Source: Azospirillum brasilense (GTDB taxonomy: Bacteria > Pseudomonadota > Alphaproteobacteria > Rickettsiales > UBA3002). From it: DNA of 33,821 nt. Positions 1-6,135 of the stretch are shown here, one piece after another. The stretch lies in NCBI GenBank assembly GCA_003241645.1, contig QFOX01000017.1, positions 1-33,821 on the forward strand, written 5' to 3'. Numbering within the stretch: the first letter of the stretch is position 1; each line of letters opens with the position of its first letter. The position numbers were made by a program, and so were the translations under genes. Under the pieces are notes generated by a model. It was not told the DNA's origin, searched no databases, and saw only the letters and a list, made by a program, of their open reading frames with translations.

Positions 1-239
1 CCGCCCATGGCGGCTTCGGCCTGGCCGGGCAGCGCTTCCACGGCGGCCGCGTCGGTCAGGGTGCAGGGCAGAATGGTGCAGCCGCCGCCGAGTTCGGTGT
101 TCAGCGCTTCCAGCGCTTCTACGCGCGTGCCGCTGATGGCCACCTGCGCCCCCGCTTCTTTCAATGCCTTGGCAATGGCCCCGCCAATGCCGCCCGAGGC
201 GCCGGTGACGAGTGCTTTCTTTCCTGCAAGTGCGGTCAT
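1..239 (-). CDS. fabG: 3-oxoacyl-ACP reductase FabG, N-terminal part (runs off the window)
   Basis: Only the first 79 codons are present; the gene continues past base 1. The protein begins MTALAGKKALVTGASGGIGG, with the TGxxxGIG dinucleotide-binding motif of short-chain dehydrogenases at the start of a Rossmann fold. An AGGAGA ribosome binding site lies just before the ATG at 239. FabG reduces 3-oxoacyl-ACP with NADPH in the fatty acid elongation cycle. The FabG assignment, rather than a generic SDR, rests on fabD being the next gene upstream on the same strand (fabD-fabG is a classic order). Here the two are separated by about 1.3 kb holding an opposing accessory gene, so fabG may need its own promoter in 240-336. 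The catalytic Ser-Tyr-Lys residues lie outside the window. Confidence 0.8.
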   Translation of the reverse strand, partial: MTALAGKKALVTGASGGIGGAIAKALKEAGAQVAISGTRVEALEALNTELGGGCTILPCTLTDAAAVEALPGQAEAAMG

Positions 240-336
240 GCGAATCTCCTATTTGCCAGCCGAATAGGCTGAAAAACCTGAAATGTCACGTCAAAACCGT
301 CACGGGATTGTCATGAAAATCATGTAGGTTGGTAGG

Positions 337-1575
337 GTGACAGATGATTTCAACAAATTTATCAATGACCGCGCCATTCGCGATTTACGATTGCACCGTG
401 AAGCACAAACGGTAAGCGTCGCTTTGGCGGACAGTGGAAAGCATTTCCTATCTACCAGCTTGTTCGCTTTAGGCGTTAGTGCTGATGATATTTATGCAGA
501 TGATGAAACGTTAAATAGAGCCGCAAAATGGGGGCTGAAATTAGCCGGTGAAGTTGCCAAACATATTGAACGGAACAATCCTTCTGTTGTTGAAAAACAT
601 CCTGAAATACCATGGTCCAGTCTGAAGCGTCTTCGCGACGAACTGACGCACGAAACGCGTGAAGGATATTACATTAAAGAAAAAAATTTTCTTAAGCTTG
701 AGAAGGGCGCAGACAAACTGCATGATTTTGTGACTTCGACAGACCCACAATCTCTTGCCGGAATCGGAGACGAAGAAGCAAAACCAACGATTATCTTTCA
801 CGGCTTAAGCTTTTATTATCTGATGGTCGCCCTTAAAGCGGCTGCACTTGAACAGCACACACCGTATACAAGCCTCACATCTGCATCTGCCCAAGCATTG
901 AGCCAAATGATAGGTTGTCCGCCAGCGGGGCTTCCCCTTTTGGTGCAGCAGGCAGCCACGCACGCTGCATTAAATGAGCTTGCGGATACACTTCACGAAA
1001 TTTCGCCCTTCACTGAACTGACAAAAAATCCTCCTGTAAATTCAGCGCCTGCCAGAAAACTGATAGCAACGCGCAATGTGTGGGCACATTTTGAAGCTGG
1101 TTTGGGTCAATACAGTTTCGGGCACGATAGTGCTTCCTTATACCCTCAAGCCGCATCCTTAGGAGAAGTCATTGGCAAATACCTAGGAAAATATGCTGAG
1201 CAAGCAAATGCCTTACATCCGGTTTATCACGCACGGCTAGGTTCCTCTATCCAACGCCCGGACCAGCTCAAATTACTTGACGCTAGCGTACGCTGGATAC
1301 AGCACCATTCCAAGGGTGATAGAAATCTAGAAAATGCCTACGTTTATGCGGTTATTAAACTTGTTAAAAGCGCGCCTGTTGATTTAGCCACAAAGGTTAC
1401 TGACTACCTCGAATCTCAAAAAGGAATGATCCGTCAGTACGATAAGCTGGCGGAAGATACACCTGAATGTCCACATGACATTCAGCGAACAGTAGGACTA
1501 GTATTGCAGGATGTAAAATCCCGAATGCCTAAAAAAGATTTTACTGCTTTAGGCAATCATGCAGCGTTGGCGTAG
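337..1575 (+). CDS. Hypothetical protein with two HEPN-like R-X4-H motifs
   Basis: This 412-residue protein matches no family I can name by overall similarity. It has two R-X4-H motifs: R100-D-E-L-T-H105 and R246-N-V-W-A-H251. The polar residue after Arg is typical of HEPN RNase active sites, in which paired R-X4-6-H motifs cleave RNA. Surrounding sequence looks mainly helical. No signal peptide or membrane segment is seen. The start is GTG 337: an in-frame TAG lies 12 bases upstream and the next in-frame ATG is codon 164. The Shine-Dalgarno (GGTAGG) is poor. The gene is clearly AT-richer than its neighbours (20 of 60 G+C at 661-720). It sits antisense between fabD and fabG, its last 19 bases overlapping the fabD end, so it looks acquired. 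A toxin or defence RNase is inferred; no nucleotidyltransferase (MntA-like) partner or other defence gene is adjacent. A non-enzymatic role is possible. Confidence 0.8.
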   Translation: MTDDFNKFINDRAIRDLRLHREAQTVSVALADSGKHFLSTSLFALGVSADDIYADDETLNRAAKWGLKLAGEVAKHIERNNPSVVEKHPEIPWSSLKRLRDELTHETREGYYIKEKNFLKLEKGADKLHDFVTSTDPQSLAGIGDEEAKPTIIFHGLSFYYLMVALKAAALEQHTPYTSLTSASAQALSQMIGCPPAGLPLLVQQAATHAALNELADTLHEISPFTELTKNPPVNSAPARKLIATRNVWAHFEAGLGQYSFGHDSASLYPQAASLGEVIGKYLGKYAEQANALHPVYHARLGSSIQRPDQLKLLDASVRWIQHHSKGDRNLENAYVYAVIKLVKSAPVDLATKVTDYLESQKGMIRQYDKLAEDTPECPHDIQRTVGLVLQDVKSRMPKKDFTALGNHAALA

Positions 1576-2507
1576 CTATCGAGGTCCGTCGGCGCGCCGA
1601 TGTTGACGGTCGCGATCTCCGGCGCGATGCGCTTGATCAGCCCGGTCAGCACGTTGCCATGGCCCAGCTCGATCACGCGGGTGATGCCGCGCGCTTTCAT
1701 GGTCTCGATCGAATCCACCCAGCGCACCATGCCGGTCACCTGCGCCACCAGCAATTCGCGAATGGCGTCGGCATCGGCCACGTAATCGGCGGTCACGTTC
1801 GCCACCACGGGCACCAGCGGCTGCTGCATGCTGGCACTGGCCAGCGCGGTGCGCATGGCGTCGGCGGCGGGCTGCATCATGCTGCAATGGAACGGGGCCG
1901 ACACCGGCAGCGCAAGGGCGCGCTTGGCACCTTTTTCCTTCGCCACCTCAATGGCCACTTCCATGCCGCGGGCGGAACCCGAAATGACGGTCTGGTTGGT
2001 GCTGTTCTGGTTGGCGATCTCGATGATCTCGCCTTGCGCGCGGGCGCGTGCGTCGCGCACGATCTCTTCCACCCCGGCGAAATCCGGGCCGATGATGGCG
2101 ACCATGCCACCCTTGCCCGCTGGAACGGCGGCTTGCATGGCGTTGCCGCGAATGCGCAGTAGGCGTGCGCACTCGGCCAGCGAGAAGGTGCCGGCTGCGG
2201 TCAGCGCCGAATATTCACCAAGGCTGTGGCCCGCCACGCAGGCCACGTCGGTGGCAAGGTTCAGGCCGGTTTCTTTTTGCAGCACGCGGAACGCTGCGAC
2301 GGATACCGCCATGATGGCGGGCTGGGCGTTCTCGGTGCTGGTCAGCTCGGCATCCGGGCCTTCGGCCATCAGTTTGCTCAGCGGCTGGGAGAGCGCATCG
2401 TCCACTTCCTGCAGGGTCTCACGCGCGATGGGGAAAGCAGCGGCCAGTGCCTGGCCCATGCCAATGGCCTGGCTGCCCTGGCCGGGAAAAATCAGTGCGG
2501 TCGTCAT
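1557..2507 (-). CDS. fabD: Malonyl-CoA:ACP transacylase FabD
   Basis: FabD moves malonyl from CoA to acyl carrier protein, supplying the extender unit for fatty acid synthesis in the cytoplasm. The 316-residue length is normal. The family signatures are clear: FPGQGSQ at 7-13, the nucleophile motif GHSLGE with Ser95, Arg120 in RIRGNAMQ for the malonyl carboxylate, and His207 in SAPFHCSMM as the catalytic base. An AGAGG ribosome binding site precedes ATG 2507. The gene reads toward fabG but is separated from it by the opposing gene at 337-1575, and the two 3' ends overlap by 19 bases. No terminator is visible at the fabD end, so transcripts from the two strands should collide or overlap here. 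Confidence 0.96.
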   Translation of the reverse strand: MTTALIFPGQGSQAIGMGQALAAAFPIARETLQEVDDALSQPLSKLMAEGPDAELTSTENAQPAIMAVSVAAFRVLQKETGLNLATDVACVAGHSLGEYSALTAAGTFSLAECARLLRIRGNAMQAAVPAGKGGMVAIIGPDFAGVEEIVRDARARAQGEIIEIANQNSTNQTVISGSARGMEVAIEVAKEKGAKRALALPVSAPFHCSMMQPAADAMRTALASASMQQPLVPVVANVTADYVADADAIRELLVAQVTGMVRWVDSIETMKARGITRVIELGHGNVLTGLIKRIAPEIATVNIGAPTDLDSYANAA

Positions 2508-2671
2508 CTCGTTACCTCTTCTGCCCCCGCTTCATGCGCAGGGTGGTTGTTGTGGCCGCGTGGTACCGCGATTCCGATCAAATGGCAAGCCACCCATCCA
2601 TGCCCCCTTGACGATGGCTTGACGCAGGCCGGTGCCATGCATGGCTGCATCCTGAGGCGGGGCATGGTTTT

Positions 2672-2854
2672 ATGATTGCCATGATCAGCCCCATCAACGC
2701 AATCAGCCCTGCCTATGCCACGCGCCGCCCGGCGCGGGCACGCACGGGCCTGGCGCAGACCCCGCAGCTGGCCACTGCCCCCACCCAGCAGGCCGACGCG
2801 AACAGCCAGCCCGGCACGAAGCGCCACGGCCCCCGCTTCGTGATCTACGCATAA
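2672..2854 (+). CDS. Possible small hypothetical protein, 60 residues
   Basis: This short frame starts MIAMISPINAISPAYATRRP and ends RFVIYA. It is rich in Ala, Pro, Arg and Gln. About 90% of its third codon positions are G or C, like the genuine genes here, and a GAGGCGGGG stretch lies about 10 bases upstream of ATG 2672; ATG 2681 is an alternative. It lies in the gap between the divergent fabD and rpsF genes. No domain, signal peptide or membrane segment is evident. GC-rich DNA yields chance frames of this size, so it is only a candidate. Confidence 0.4.
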   Translation: MIAMISPINAISPAYATRRPARARTGLAQTPQLATAPTQQADANSQPGTKRHGPRFVIYA

Positions 2855-2923
2855 GGCGCACGCCCAACCTCTTCATCATCCAGCCTATTTCGCGATATTC
2901 TGCCGTGCGGCACGATAAAAGGC

Positions 2924-2952
2924 TTGCTTCCCCCTGCATTTATGCGTAAAAG
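2924..2952 (+). promoter_or_regulatory. Probable promoter of rpsF-rpsR-rplI
   Basis: TTGCTT at 2924-2929 and TAAAAG at 2947-2952 are separated by exactly 17 bases. The layout matches the tRNA promoter at 19188-19216 (TTGACA, 17 bases, TAAAAA). It would give a leader of roughly 90 bases before rpsF. Confidence 0.45.
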
Positions 2953-2988
2953 CCCCGCTCCTTCCGATGGAGGGAACATTAATTCACA

Positions 2989-3032
2989 GGTTCGTGGGTG
3001 CCGCACATGGGGTGCGTCAGTCGAAGCGAGCC
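2989..3032 (+). promoter_or_regulatory. Foldable 5' leader of rpsF (candidate S6:S18 autoregulatory site)
   Basis: The leader can fold into a closing stem, GGTTCG (2989-2994) with CGAGCC (3027-3032, one G-U pair), around an inner perfect stem, CGCAC (3002-3006) with GTGCG (3012-3016). In many bacteria the S6:S18 complex binds the rpsF leader and represses its own operon. The position fits such an element, but I could not confirm the known consensus, so the assignment is inference. Confidence 0.35.
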
Positions 3033-3051
3033 GTTAATGAGAGGAAGACTC

Positions 3052-3399
3052 ATGGCACTTTATGAAGTGACGTTCGTCGTGCGTCCCGATATGGGCAAAG
3101 CCGACGTGGCCAAACTGGCCGAAACCCTCAGCAAGATCGTGACCGATCACGATGGGGCTGTGGTGAAGAATGAATACTGGGGCATTCGCACCCTCGCGTA
3201 CAAGATCAACAAACTCGGCAAAGGCCACTACACCATGCTCGGCCTGGATTGCAGCCCCGTTGCCCTGAAAGAACTTGAGCGCCAGATCGGCATTAACGAG
3301 GACATCATCCGTAACCTCACCGTTCGCGTTGAGAAAATGGATGCGACCCCCTCGGTCATGCTGCAGCAAAAATCCGGCGACAACTACGAAGCCGCATAA
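3052..3399 (+). CDS. rpsF: Small ribosomal subunit protein bS6
   Basis: bS6 binds bS18 and the central domain of 16S rRNA in the 30S platform. The 115-residue product MALYEVTFVVRPDMGKADVA has the S6 fold signatures, including YWGIRTLAYKINKLGKGHY in the middle and a basic strand near IRNLTVRVEK. I chose ATG 3052 because GAGAGGAAG lies just upstream at 3038-3046; an upstream in-frame start would add 18 residues not seen in the family and would consume the leader. It is the first gene of rpsF-rpsR-rplI, with rpsR nine bases downstream. Confidence 0.97.
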   Translation: MALYEVTFVVRPDMGKADVAKLAETLSKIVTDHDGAVVKNEYWGIRTLAYKINKLGKGHYTMLGLDCSPVALKELERQIGINEDIIRNLTVRVEKMDATPSVMLQQKSGDNYEAA

Positions 3400-3408
3400 G
3401 GAGTGGAT

Positions 3409-3720
3409 ATGAGCACTGAACAGAACGCACGCGCTGAACGCGCTGAACGCCCCGAAGGTGGTCGCGGTGAAGGCCGTGGCGCCGGCGGCCCGGGCCGCAA
3501 GGTCTTCTTCCGTCGTCGCAAATCGTGCCCGCTGACGGGCCCGAACGCTCCGGCGATCGATTACAAGGACGTGAAACTCCTGCAACGCTTCATCTCGGAG
3601 CGCGGTAAGATCCTCCCCAGCCGTATCACCGCTGTCAGCGCGAAAAAACAACGCGCCCTCAGCCAAGCCATCAAACGTGCACGCAACCTCGCGCTGCTGC
3701 CGTATGTTGTGCAGTCGTAG
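3409..3720 (+). CDS. rpsR: Small ribosomal subunit protein bS18
   Basis: bS18 pairs with bS6 on the 30S platform. The 103-residue protein ends in the conserved core CPLTGPNAPAIDYKDVKLL, then RFISERGKILPSRITAVSAK and a basic helix RALSQAIKRARNLALLPY. Its first 30 residues are a Gly/Arg/Glu-rich extension, common in alphaproteobacterial S18. ATG 3409 is preferred over GTG 3403 because a TAAGGAG site, overlapping the rpsF stop, is spaced correctly for it. It is the second gene of the ribosomal operon, followed by rplI after 11 bases. Confidence 0.96.
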   Translation: MSTEQNARAERAERPEGGRGEGRGAGGPGRKVFFRRRKSCPLTGPNAPAIDYKDVKLLQRFISERGKILPSRITAVSAKKQRALSQAIKRARNLALLPYVVQS

Positions 3721-3731
3721 GAGTACCCACC

Positions 3732-4247
3732 ATGCAAGTCATTCTTCTTGAACGTATTGCCCGCCTCGGCGGCGTTGGTGACCAGGTGAAAGTGCGCGAC
3801 GGTTTCGCCCGCAACTTCCTCCTGCCGCAGAAAAAAGCCCTGCGCGCCACCAAAGAGAACGTGGAGTATTTCGAAAGCAAGCGCAGCGTGCTTGAGAAGC
3901 AGAACAACGAAGCCCGTGCCGCGGCCGAAGCCCGTGCCAAAGAACTTGGCAACCCTTCGGTCACCATCGTCCGTCAGGCTTCGGAAGATGGCAAACTCTA
4001 CGGTAGCGTGTCAGTACGCGACGTATCGGATGCGCTGACCGCCGCCGGTATCGAGATCGAGCGTCGCCTGATCGACCTGAACAGCGCGATCAAGTCGCTC
4101 GGCGTGTACGAAGCCGTGATTCACCTGCACCCGGAAGTGCCGGTAACGCTGAAGATCAACGTTGCCCGCAACGCCGAGTCGCTGCTCGAGAAAGAGCTGA
4201 ACGACGAAGCACCGGAAGCAGAAGCCAGCGAAGAAGACGCGGCGTAA
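3732..4247 (+). CDS. rplI: Large ribosomal subunit protein bL9
   Basis: bL9 binds 23S rRNA near the L1 stalk. The N-terminal domain is textbook: MQVILLERIARLGGVGDQV, then VKVRDGFARNFLLPQKKAL, followed by the long connecting helix (about 43-75) and the C-terminal domain. The 171-residue protein is longer than the usual ~150 because of an acidic tail ending EAPEAEASEEDAA. AGGAG precedes ATG 3732. The 99 bases from 4206, covering this tail and the terminator, occur again at 5551-5649 with two differences, both silent Ala codon changes. That second copy is not a functional gene. Confidence 0.97.
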   Translation: MQVILLERIARLGGVGDQVKVRDGFARNFLLPQKKALRATKENVEYFESKRSVLEKQNNEARAAAEARAKELGNPSVTIVRQASEDGKLYGSVSVRDVSDALTAAGIEIERRLIDLNSAIKSLGVYEAVIHLHPEVPVTLKINVARNAESLLEKELNDEAPEAEASEEDAA

Positions 4248-4304
4248 GCCCCGTTGCCTTCCGGCACACGAACAAACCCGGCCGAGCAATCGGCCGGGTT
4301 TTTT
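4206..4304 (+). repeat. Direct repeat R1, copy 1 (rplI 3' tail plus terminator)
   Basis: These 99 bases match 5551-5649 without gaps at 97 positions. The segment holds the last codons of rplI, its stop and its terminator. This copy belongs to the intact gene. The low divergence implies a recent duplication or continued gene conversion. Confidence 0.92.
4277..4304 (+). terminator. Rho-independent terminator of the rpsF-rpsR-rplI operon
   Basis: A perfect nine-base-pair stem, CCCGGCCGA with TCGGCCGGG, surrounds a GCAA loop and is followed by six T. It lies 30 bases after the rplI stop and just beyond the 3' end of the opposing pilin-like gene. An identical hairpin is at 5622-5650. Confidence 0.93.
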
Positions 4305-4309
4305 GTTGG

Positions 4310-5158
4310 TTAGAATCCGGTTTTAAATATCAATCCGCACGCCGCAGAATTTTTATTTGTGAAGTTATAGGTGGCGCTTGGCGATGTGGCCGTGGCGCAG
4401 TTATGCTGCGCGATGCCTGGACTCATGACACGCCCGGTGCCGGGAAGTCCATCATCCATCTTCGTGTCGATATTCCATGACTCTTCCGTACTAATCACCG
4501 GTCCAAACGGCATATGGTGATATATGCTACCATTACCAAAACCAAAAAGCAGGGTGTTGCCATACGACCCCTGAATAAGGTAGCCGGAGGTAACGGCGGA
4601 ATTGCCGGCAGACTTCTCCCCTAAGCTTACGAACGCATACCCTGCCCGCGAAATGCGCGAGGCTGGCACATTCCAACCCAACGTCGAGCCAGGGCCTGAG
4701 GACAGAGTCCCTCCCACCGCATCAGCAACCCCAGCATAGCTACCTTCTACAAGGGCAGCGTTAGCCAGATGCTGCCATGCCCGATAGGACTCGTACATGG
4801 GGTTACCTAGGGTTACCATGTTCGCGTATTGTGCTATATCCCCATCTCCATTGCCGTTGCAGGTGGGAGTGCCGGTAGCGGGTGAATTACGGTCGAGCGA
4901 GCGGCAGGTATTATCCACGCCATCCGCGCTACCACCGGCCTGTGCGCCCCAGAATCGTACGGCATTTGGCATGTCGCCCGGAACTGCTAAATATTTGTCA
5001 CGAAAGGTATTGGCGGCGGTAATGTACTTAGCCACGTCGTTACTTACACTTCGCAGTTCTGCCGCACGAATCAATGCCTGCCCACCGAGTATTCCTCCGG
5101 TAAGCAACCCGAGAATCACCAACACGATTGATAGCTCTACGAGTGAGAATCCACGCAT
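4310..5158 (-). CDS. Type IV pilin-like prepilin (N-methylation motif)
   Basis: The 282-residue product begins MRGFSLVELSIVLVILGLL, a class III prepilin leader: cleavage after Gly3, Phe4 to be methylated, the conserved Glu at mature position 5, then a hydrophobic helix to about residue 30. The rest is Gly/Ser/Asn-rich, with paired cysteines (NTCRSLDR, GTPTCNGNGDGD, and two near the C-terminus) that could form disulfides. It would be inserted in the inner membrane, processed by PilD and assembled into a pilus or pseudopilus. No other pilus gene is in the window. The gene is less GC-rich than its neighbours, converges on rplI across a shared terminator, and is divergent from a small XRE regulator. 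It lies between repeat copies and looks acquired. Its exact role (major pilin, minor pilin or pseudopilin) cannot be told. Confidence 0.85.
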   Translation of the reverse strand: MRGFSLVELSIVLVILGLLTGGILGGQALIRAAELRSVSNDVAKYITAANTFRDKYLAVPGDMPNAVRFWGAQAGGSADGVDNTCRSLDRNSPATGTPTCNGNGDGDIAQYANMVTLGNPMYESYRAWQHLANAALVEGSYAGVADAVGGTLSSGPGSTLGWNVPASRISRAGYAFVSLGEKSAGNSAVTSGYLIQGSYGNTLLFGFGNGSIYHHMPFGPVISTEESWNIDTKMDDGLPGTGRVMSPGIAQHNCATATSPSATYNFTNKNSAACGLIFKTGF

Positions 5159-5175
5159 TTCTTAACGCCCCCGAA

Positions 5176-5193
5176 TGTATGTTTAAATATACA
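5176..5193. promoter_or_regulatory. Candidate operator palindrome between pilin-like and XRE genes
   Basis: TGTATGTTTAAATATACA is an 18-base inverted repeat with one mismatched symmetric pair. It lies in the 69-base divergent gap and overlaps the predicted pilin -10 box. The adjacent 67-residue XRE protein is the obvious candidate ligand. Confidence 0.55.
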
Positions 5194-5216
5194 TCACGCT
5201 TGTGTGTTTTAGTCAA
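5186..5216 (-). promoter_or_regulatory. Probable promoter of the pilin-like gene
   Basis: On the minus strand TTGACT (5211-5216) is followed after 17 bases by TGTATA (5188-5193), or after 19 by the better hexamer TATATT (5186-5191). The -10 region falls inside the palindrome at 5176-5193, so a protein bound there should block transcription. Confidence 0.5.
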
Positions 5217-5227
5217 CAATATCTAGT

Positions 5228-5431
5228 ATGGATATATGCATAATTGCTGGCAATAATATTCGGGAGTTGCGCCTGGCTAAAGGCTGGTCGCAGGACGAAT
5301 TGGCGCATCGCGCCCACACGGATCGGCCCTATCTATCGCTTATTGAGAATGGTAAAAAAAATATTACGCTGCTGATGCTTCAGGAACTCGCATCAGCACT
5401 TGGTGTGCGCCCAGCCGATCTACTCAAATAA
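5228..5431 (+). CDS. Small XRE-family helix-turn-helix regulator
   Basis: The 67-residue protein is essentially one Cro/C1-type HTH domain: NNIRELRLAKGWSQDELAHR (helices 1-2), then the recognition region TDRPYLSLIENGKKNITLLM, and a last helix ending in GVRPADLLK. It has no partner or sensor domain. It is divergent from the pilin-like gene across a gap holding an 18-base palindrome, so autoregulation and repression of the pilin gene are likely (inference). It is AT-richer than the flanking housekeeping genes. No strong Shine-Dalgarno precedes ATG 5228. Its stop codon abuts the start of the repeat at 5430. Confidence 0.88.
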   Translation: MDICIIAGNNIRELRLAKGWSQDELAHRAHTDRPYLSLIENGKKNITLLMLQELASALGVRPADLLK

Positions 5432-5539
5432 GTTATGCACATTACGGCTGTTTCGCCTTAGCCCGCACTGATGCTTGGTTCATGACGCGTAATGTGCTCG
5501 CATTTGTATAACCGCGCGGTGCGTCATGGAACCGTCATT
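5430..5539 (+). repeat. Direct repeat R2, copy A (diverged dnaB promoter region)
   Basis: This stretch parallels 5980-6088. The shared part from TAGCCCGCACTG to GGAACCGTCAT has roughly nine differences in 80 positions, about 89% identity. In this copy the -35 TTGGTT is kept but the -10 hexamer reads TCGCAT. It is followed directly by the second copy of the rplI tail. Confidence 0.85.
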
Positions 5540-5650
5540 CACCTGCATCCGAAGCACCGGAAGCCGAAGCCAGCGAAGAAGACGCGGCATAAGCCCCGTT
5601 GCCTTCCGGCACACGAACAAACCCGGCCGAGCAATCGGCCGGGTTTTTTT
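5537..5650 (+). pseudogene. rplI tail relic with terminator (repeat R1, copy 2)
   Basis: Bases 5551-5649 repeat 4206-4304 with two mismatches and include a second stop codon and a complete second terminator. The preceding bases 5537-5550 (ATTCACCTGCATCC) resemble an internal part of rplI near 4120-4132, so the relic looks like rplI with an internal deletion of about 75 bases that shifts the frame. No start codon or ribosome binding site serves it. Confidence 0.8.
5622..5650 (+). terminator. Second copy of the rplI terminator
   Basis: The same nine-base-pair stem and GCAA loop as at 4277-4304, with seven T. It probably ends any transcript coming through the XRE gene and insulates the small gene at 5745. 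Confidence 0.9.
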
Positions 5651-5703
5651 CATGGGGCAAGGTAAACCACATAGGAAACTGACATGATCGCGGGCATAAG
5701 GGG

Positions 5704-5727
5704 CCTGTCCGAATTTCTTCGGACAGG
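5704..5727 (+). promoter_or_regulatory. Perfect hairpin just upstream of the 42-residue gene
   Basis: CCTGTCCGAA (5704-5713) pairs with TTCGGACAGG (5718-5727) around a TTTC loop, ten pairs with no mismatch. It ends seven bases before the AGGAA ribosome binding site of the small gene. There is no T-run, so it is not a standard terminator. It could stabilise the mRNA, bind a protein or control translation. Confidence 0.6.
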
Positions 5728-5744
5728 TTTCGAAAGGAAACATC

Positions 5745-5873
5745 ATGACTTCCCCTATGCAAAAGAACGAAAATTCGGCCAACAAGAACGCACAAACTGT
5801 TGCAGCTGAAGTACCTGCAAACAAGAACGAGCAACCAAAAACGCCCGAAGCTGCTCCGGCATCTAAAAAGTAA
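5745..5873 (+). CDS. Small charged, disordered protein of 42 residues
   Basis: The frame begins MTSPMQKNENSANKNAQT and ends PEAAPASKK. It is rich in Asn, Lys, Ala, Pro and Glu, with no hydrophobic segment, so it is probably disordered and cytoplasmic. AGGAA at 5735-5739 is well spaced for ATG 5745. The gene has its own punctuation: a ten-base-pair hairpin upstream and a terminator at 5913-5945. Asn-Lys repeats (NENSANKN, PANKNEQ) give a weak internal repeat. I recognise no family. It lies in the part of the rplI-dnaB gap that probably represents the ancestral arrangement. Real translation is likely but unproven. Confidence 0.6.
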   Translation: MTSPMQKNENSANKNAQTVAAEVPANKNEQPKTPEAAPASKK

Positions 5874-5880
5874 TGCTGAC

Positions 5881-5899
5881 GCAAGCATTCATTGCTTGC
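5881..5899 (+). other. Small hairpin after the 42-residue gene
   Basis: GCAAGCA pairs with TGCTTGC around a TTCAT loop, seven pairs, eight bases after the stop codon. It precedes the terminator at 5913-5945 and may protect the 3' end. Confidence 0.45.
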
Positions 5900-5912
5900 C
5901 TGCATGCTAATG

Positions 5913-5945
5913 AAAAAACCGGCCTCTTCACGGGGCCGGTTTTTT
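5913..5945 (+). terminator. Terminator after the 42-residue gene
   Basis: AAAAAACCGGCC pairs with GGCCGGTTTTTT across a nine-base loop. The A/T ends make it usable from either strand. It separates the small gene from the dnaB promoter. Confidence 0.88.
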
Positions 5946-5979
5946 CTTTGTTACGTTTTCCCTCTTCAGGATGCCCCGC

Positions 5980-6088
5980 AAGTTATGCACACCGTAACGA
6001 TACAAATGTAGCCCGCACTGACGCTTGGTTCGTGGCGCGCGATGTGCTAGCATGTGCATAACGCGCGGTGCGTCATGGAACCGTCATC
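5980..6088 (+). repeat. Direct repeat R2, copy B (dnaB upstream region)
   Basis: This is the partner of 5430-5539. Both copies open with AAGTTATGCACA and close with CGCGCGGTGCGTCATGG followed by AACCGTCAT. This copy keeps the better -10 hexamer and lies directly upstream of dnaB, so it is probably the functional one. Confidence 0.85.
6025..6053 (+). promoter_or_regulatory. Probable dnaB promoter
   Basis: TTGGTT (6025-6030) and TAGCAT (6048-6053) have a 17-base spacer. The same -35 and spacing occur in repeat copy A, where the -10 is TCGCAT. Confidence 0.45.
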
Positions 6089-6135
6089 GTCGGCGCGTAT
6101 GGTGTTGCTCCACTCATTGAAAGATCACGGCACGC

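Noticed and set aside
337..1575. Assignment of the R-X4-H gene to Cas13 or to a HepT/MntA toxin-antitoxin pair
   Set aside because: It is far shorter than Cas13, no CRISPR array is present, and no MntA-like nucleotidyltransferase lies next to it.
2504..2827. A 107-residue minus-strand frame upstream of fabD
   Set aside because: No ribosome binding site or plausible composition; it overlaps the better plus-strand candidate at 2672-2854.
5480..5905. Minus-strand frames across the repeats between the XRE gene and dnaB
   Set aside because: They run through two terminators and repeat sequence and lack domains; the plus-strand 42-residue gene explains the region better.
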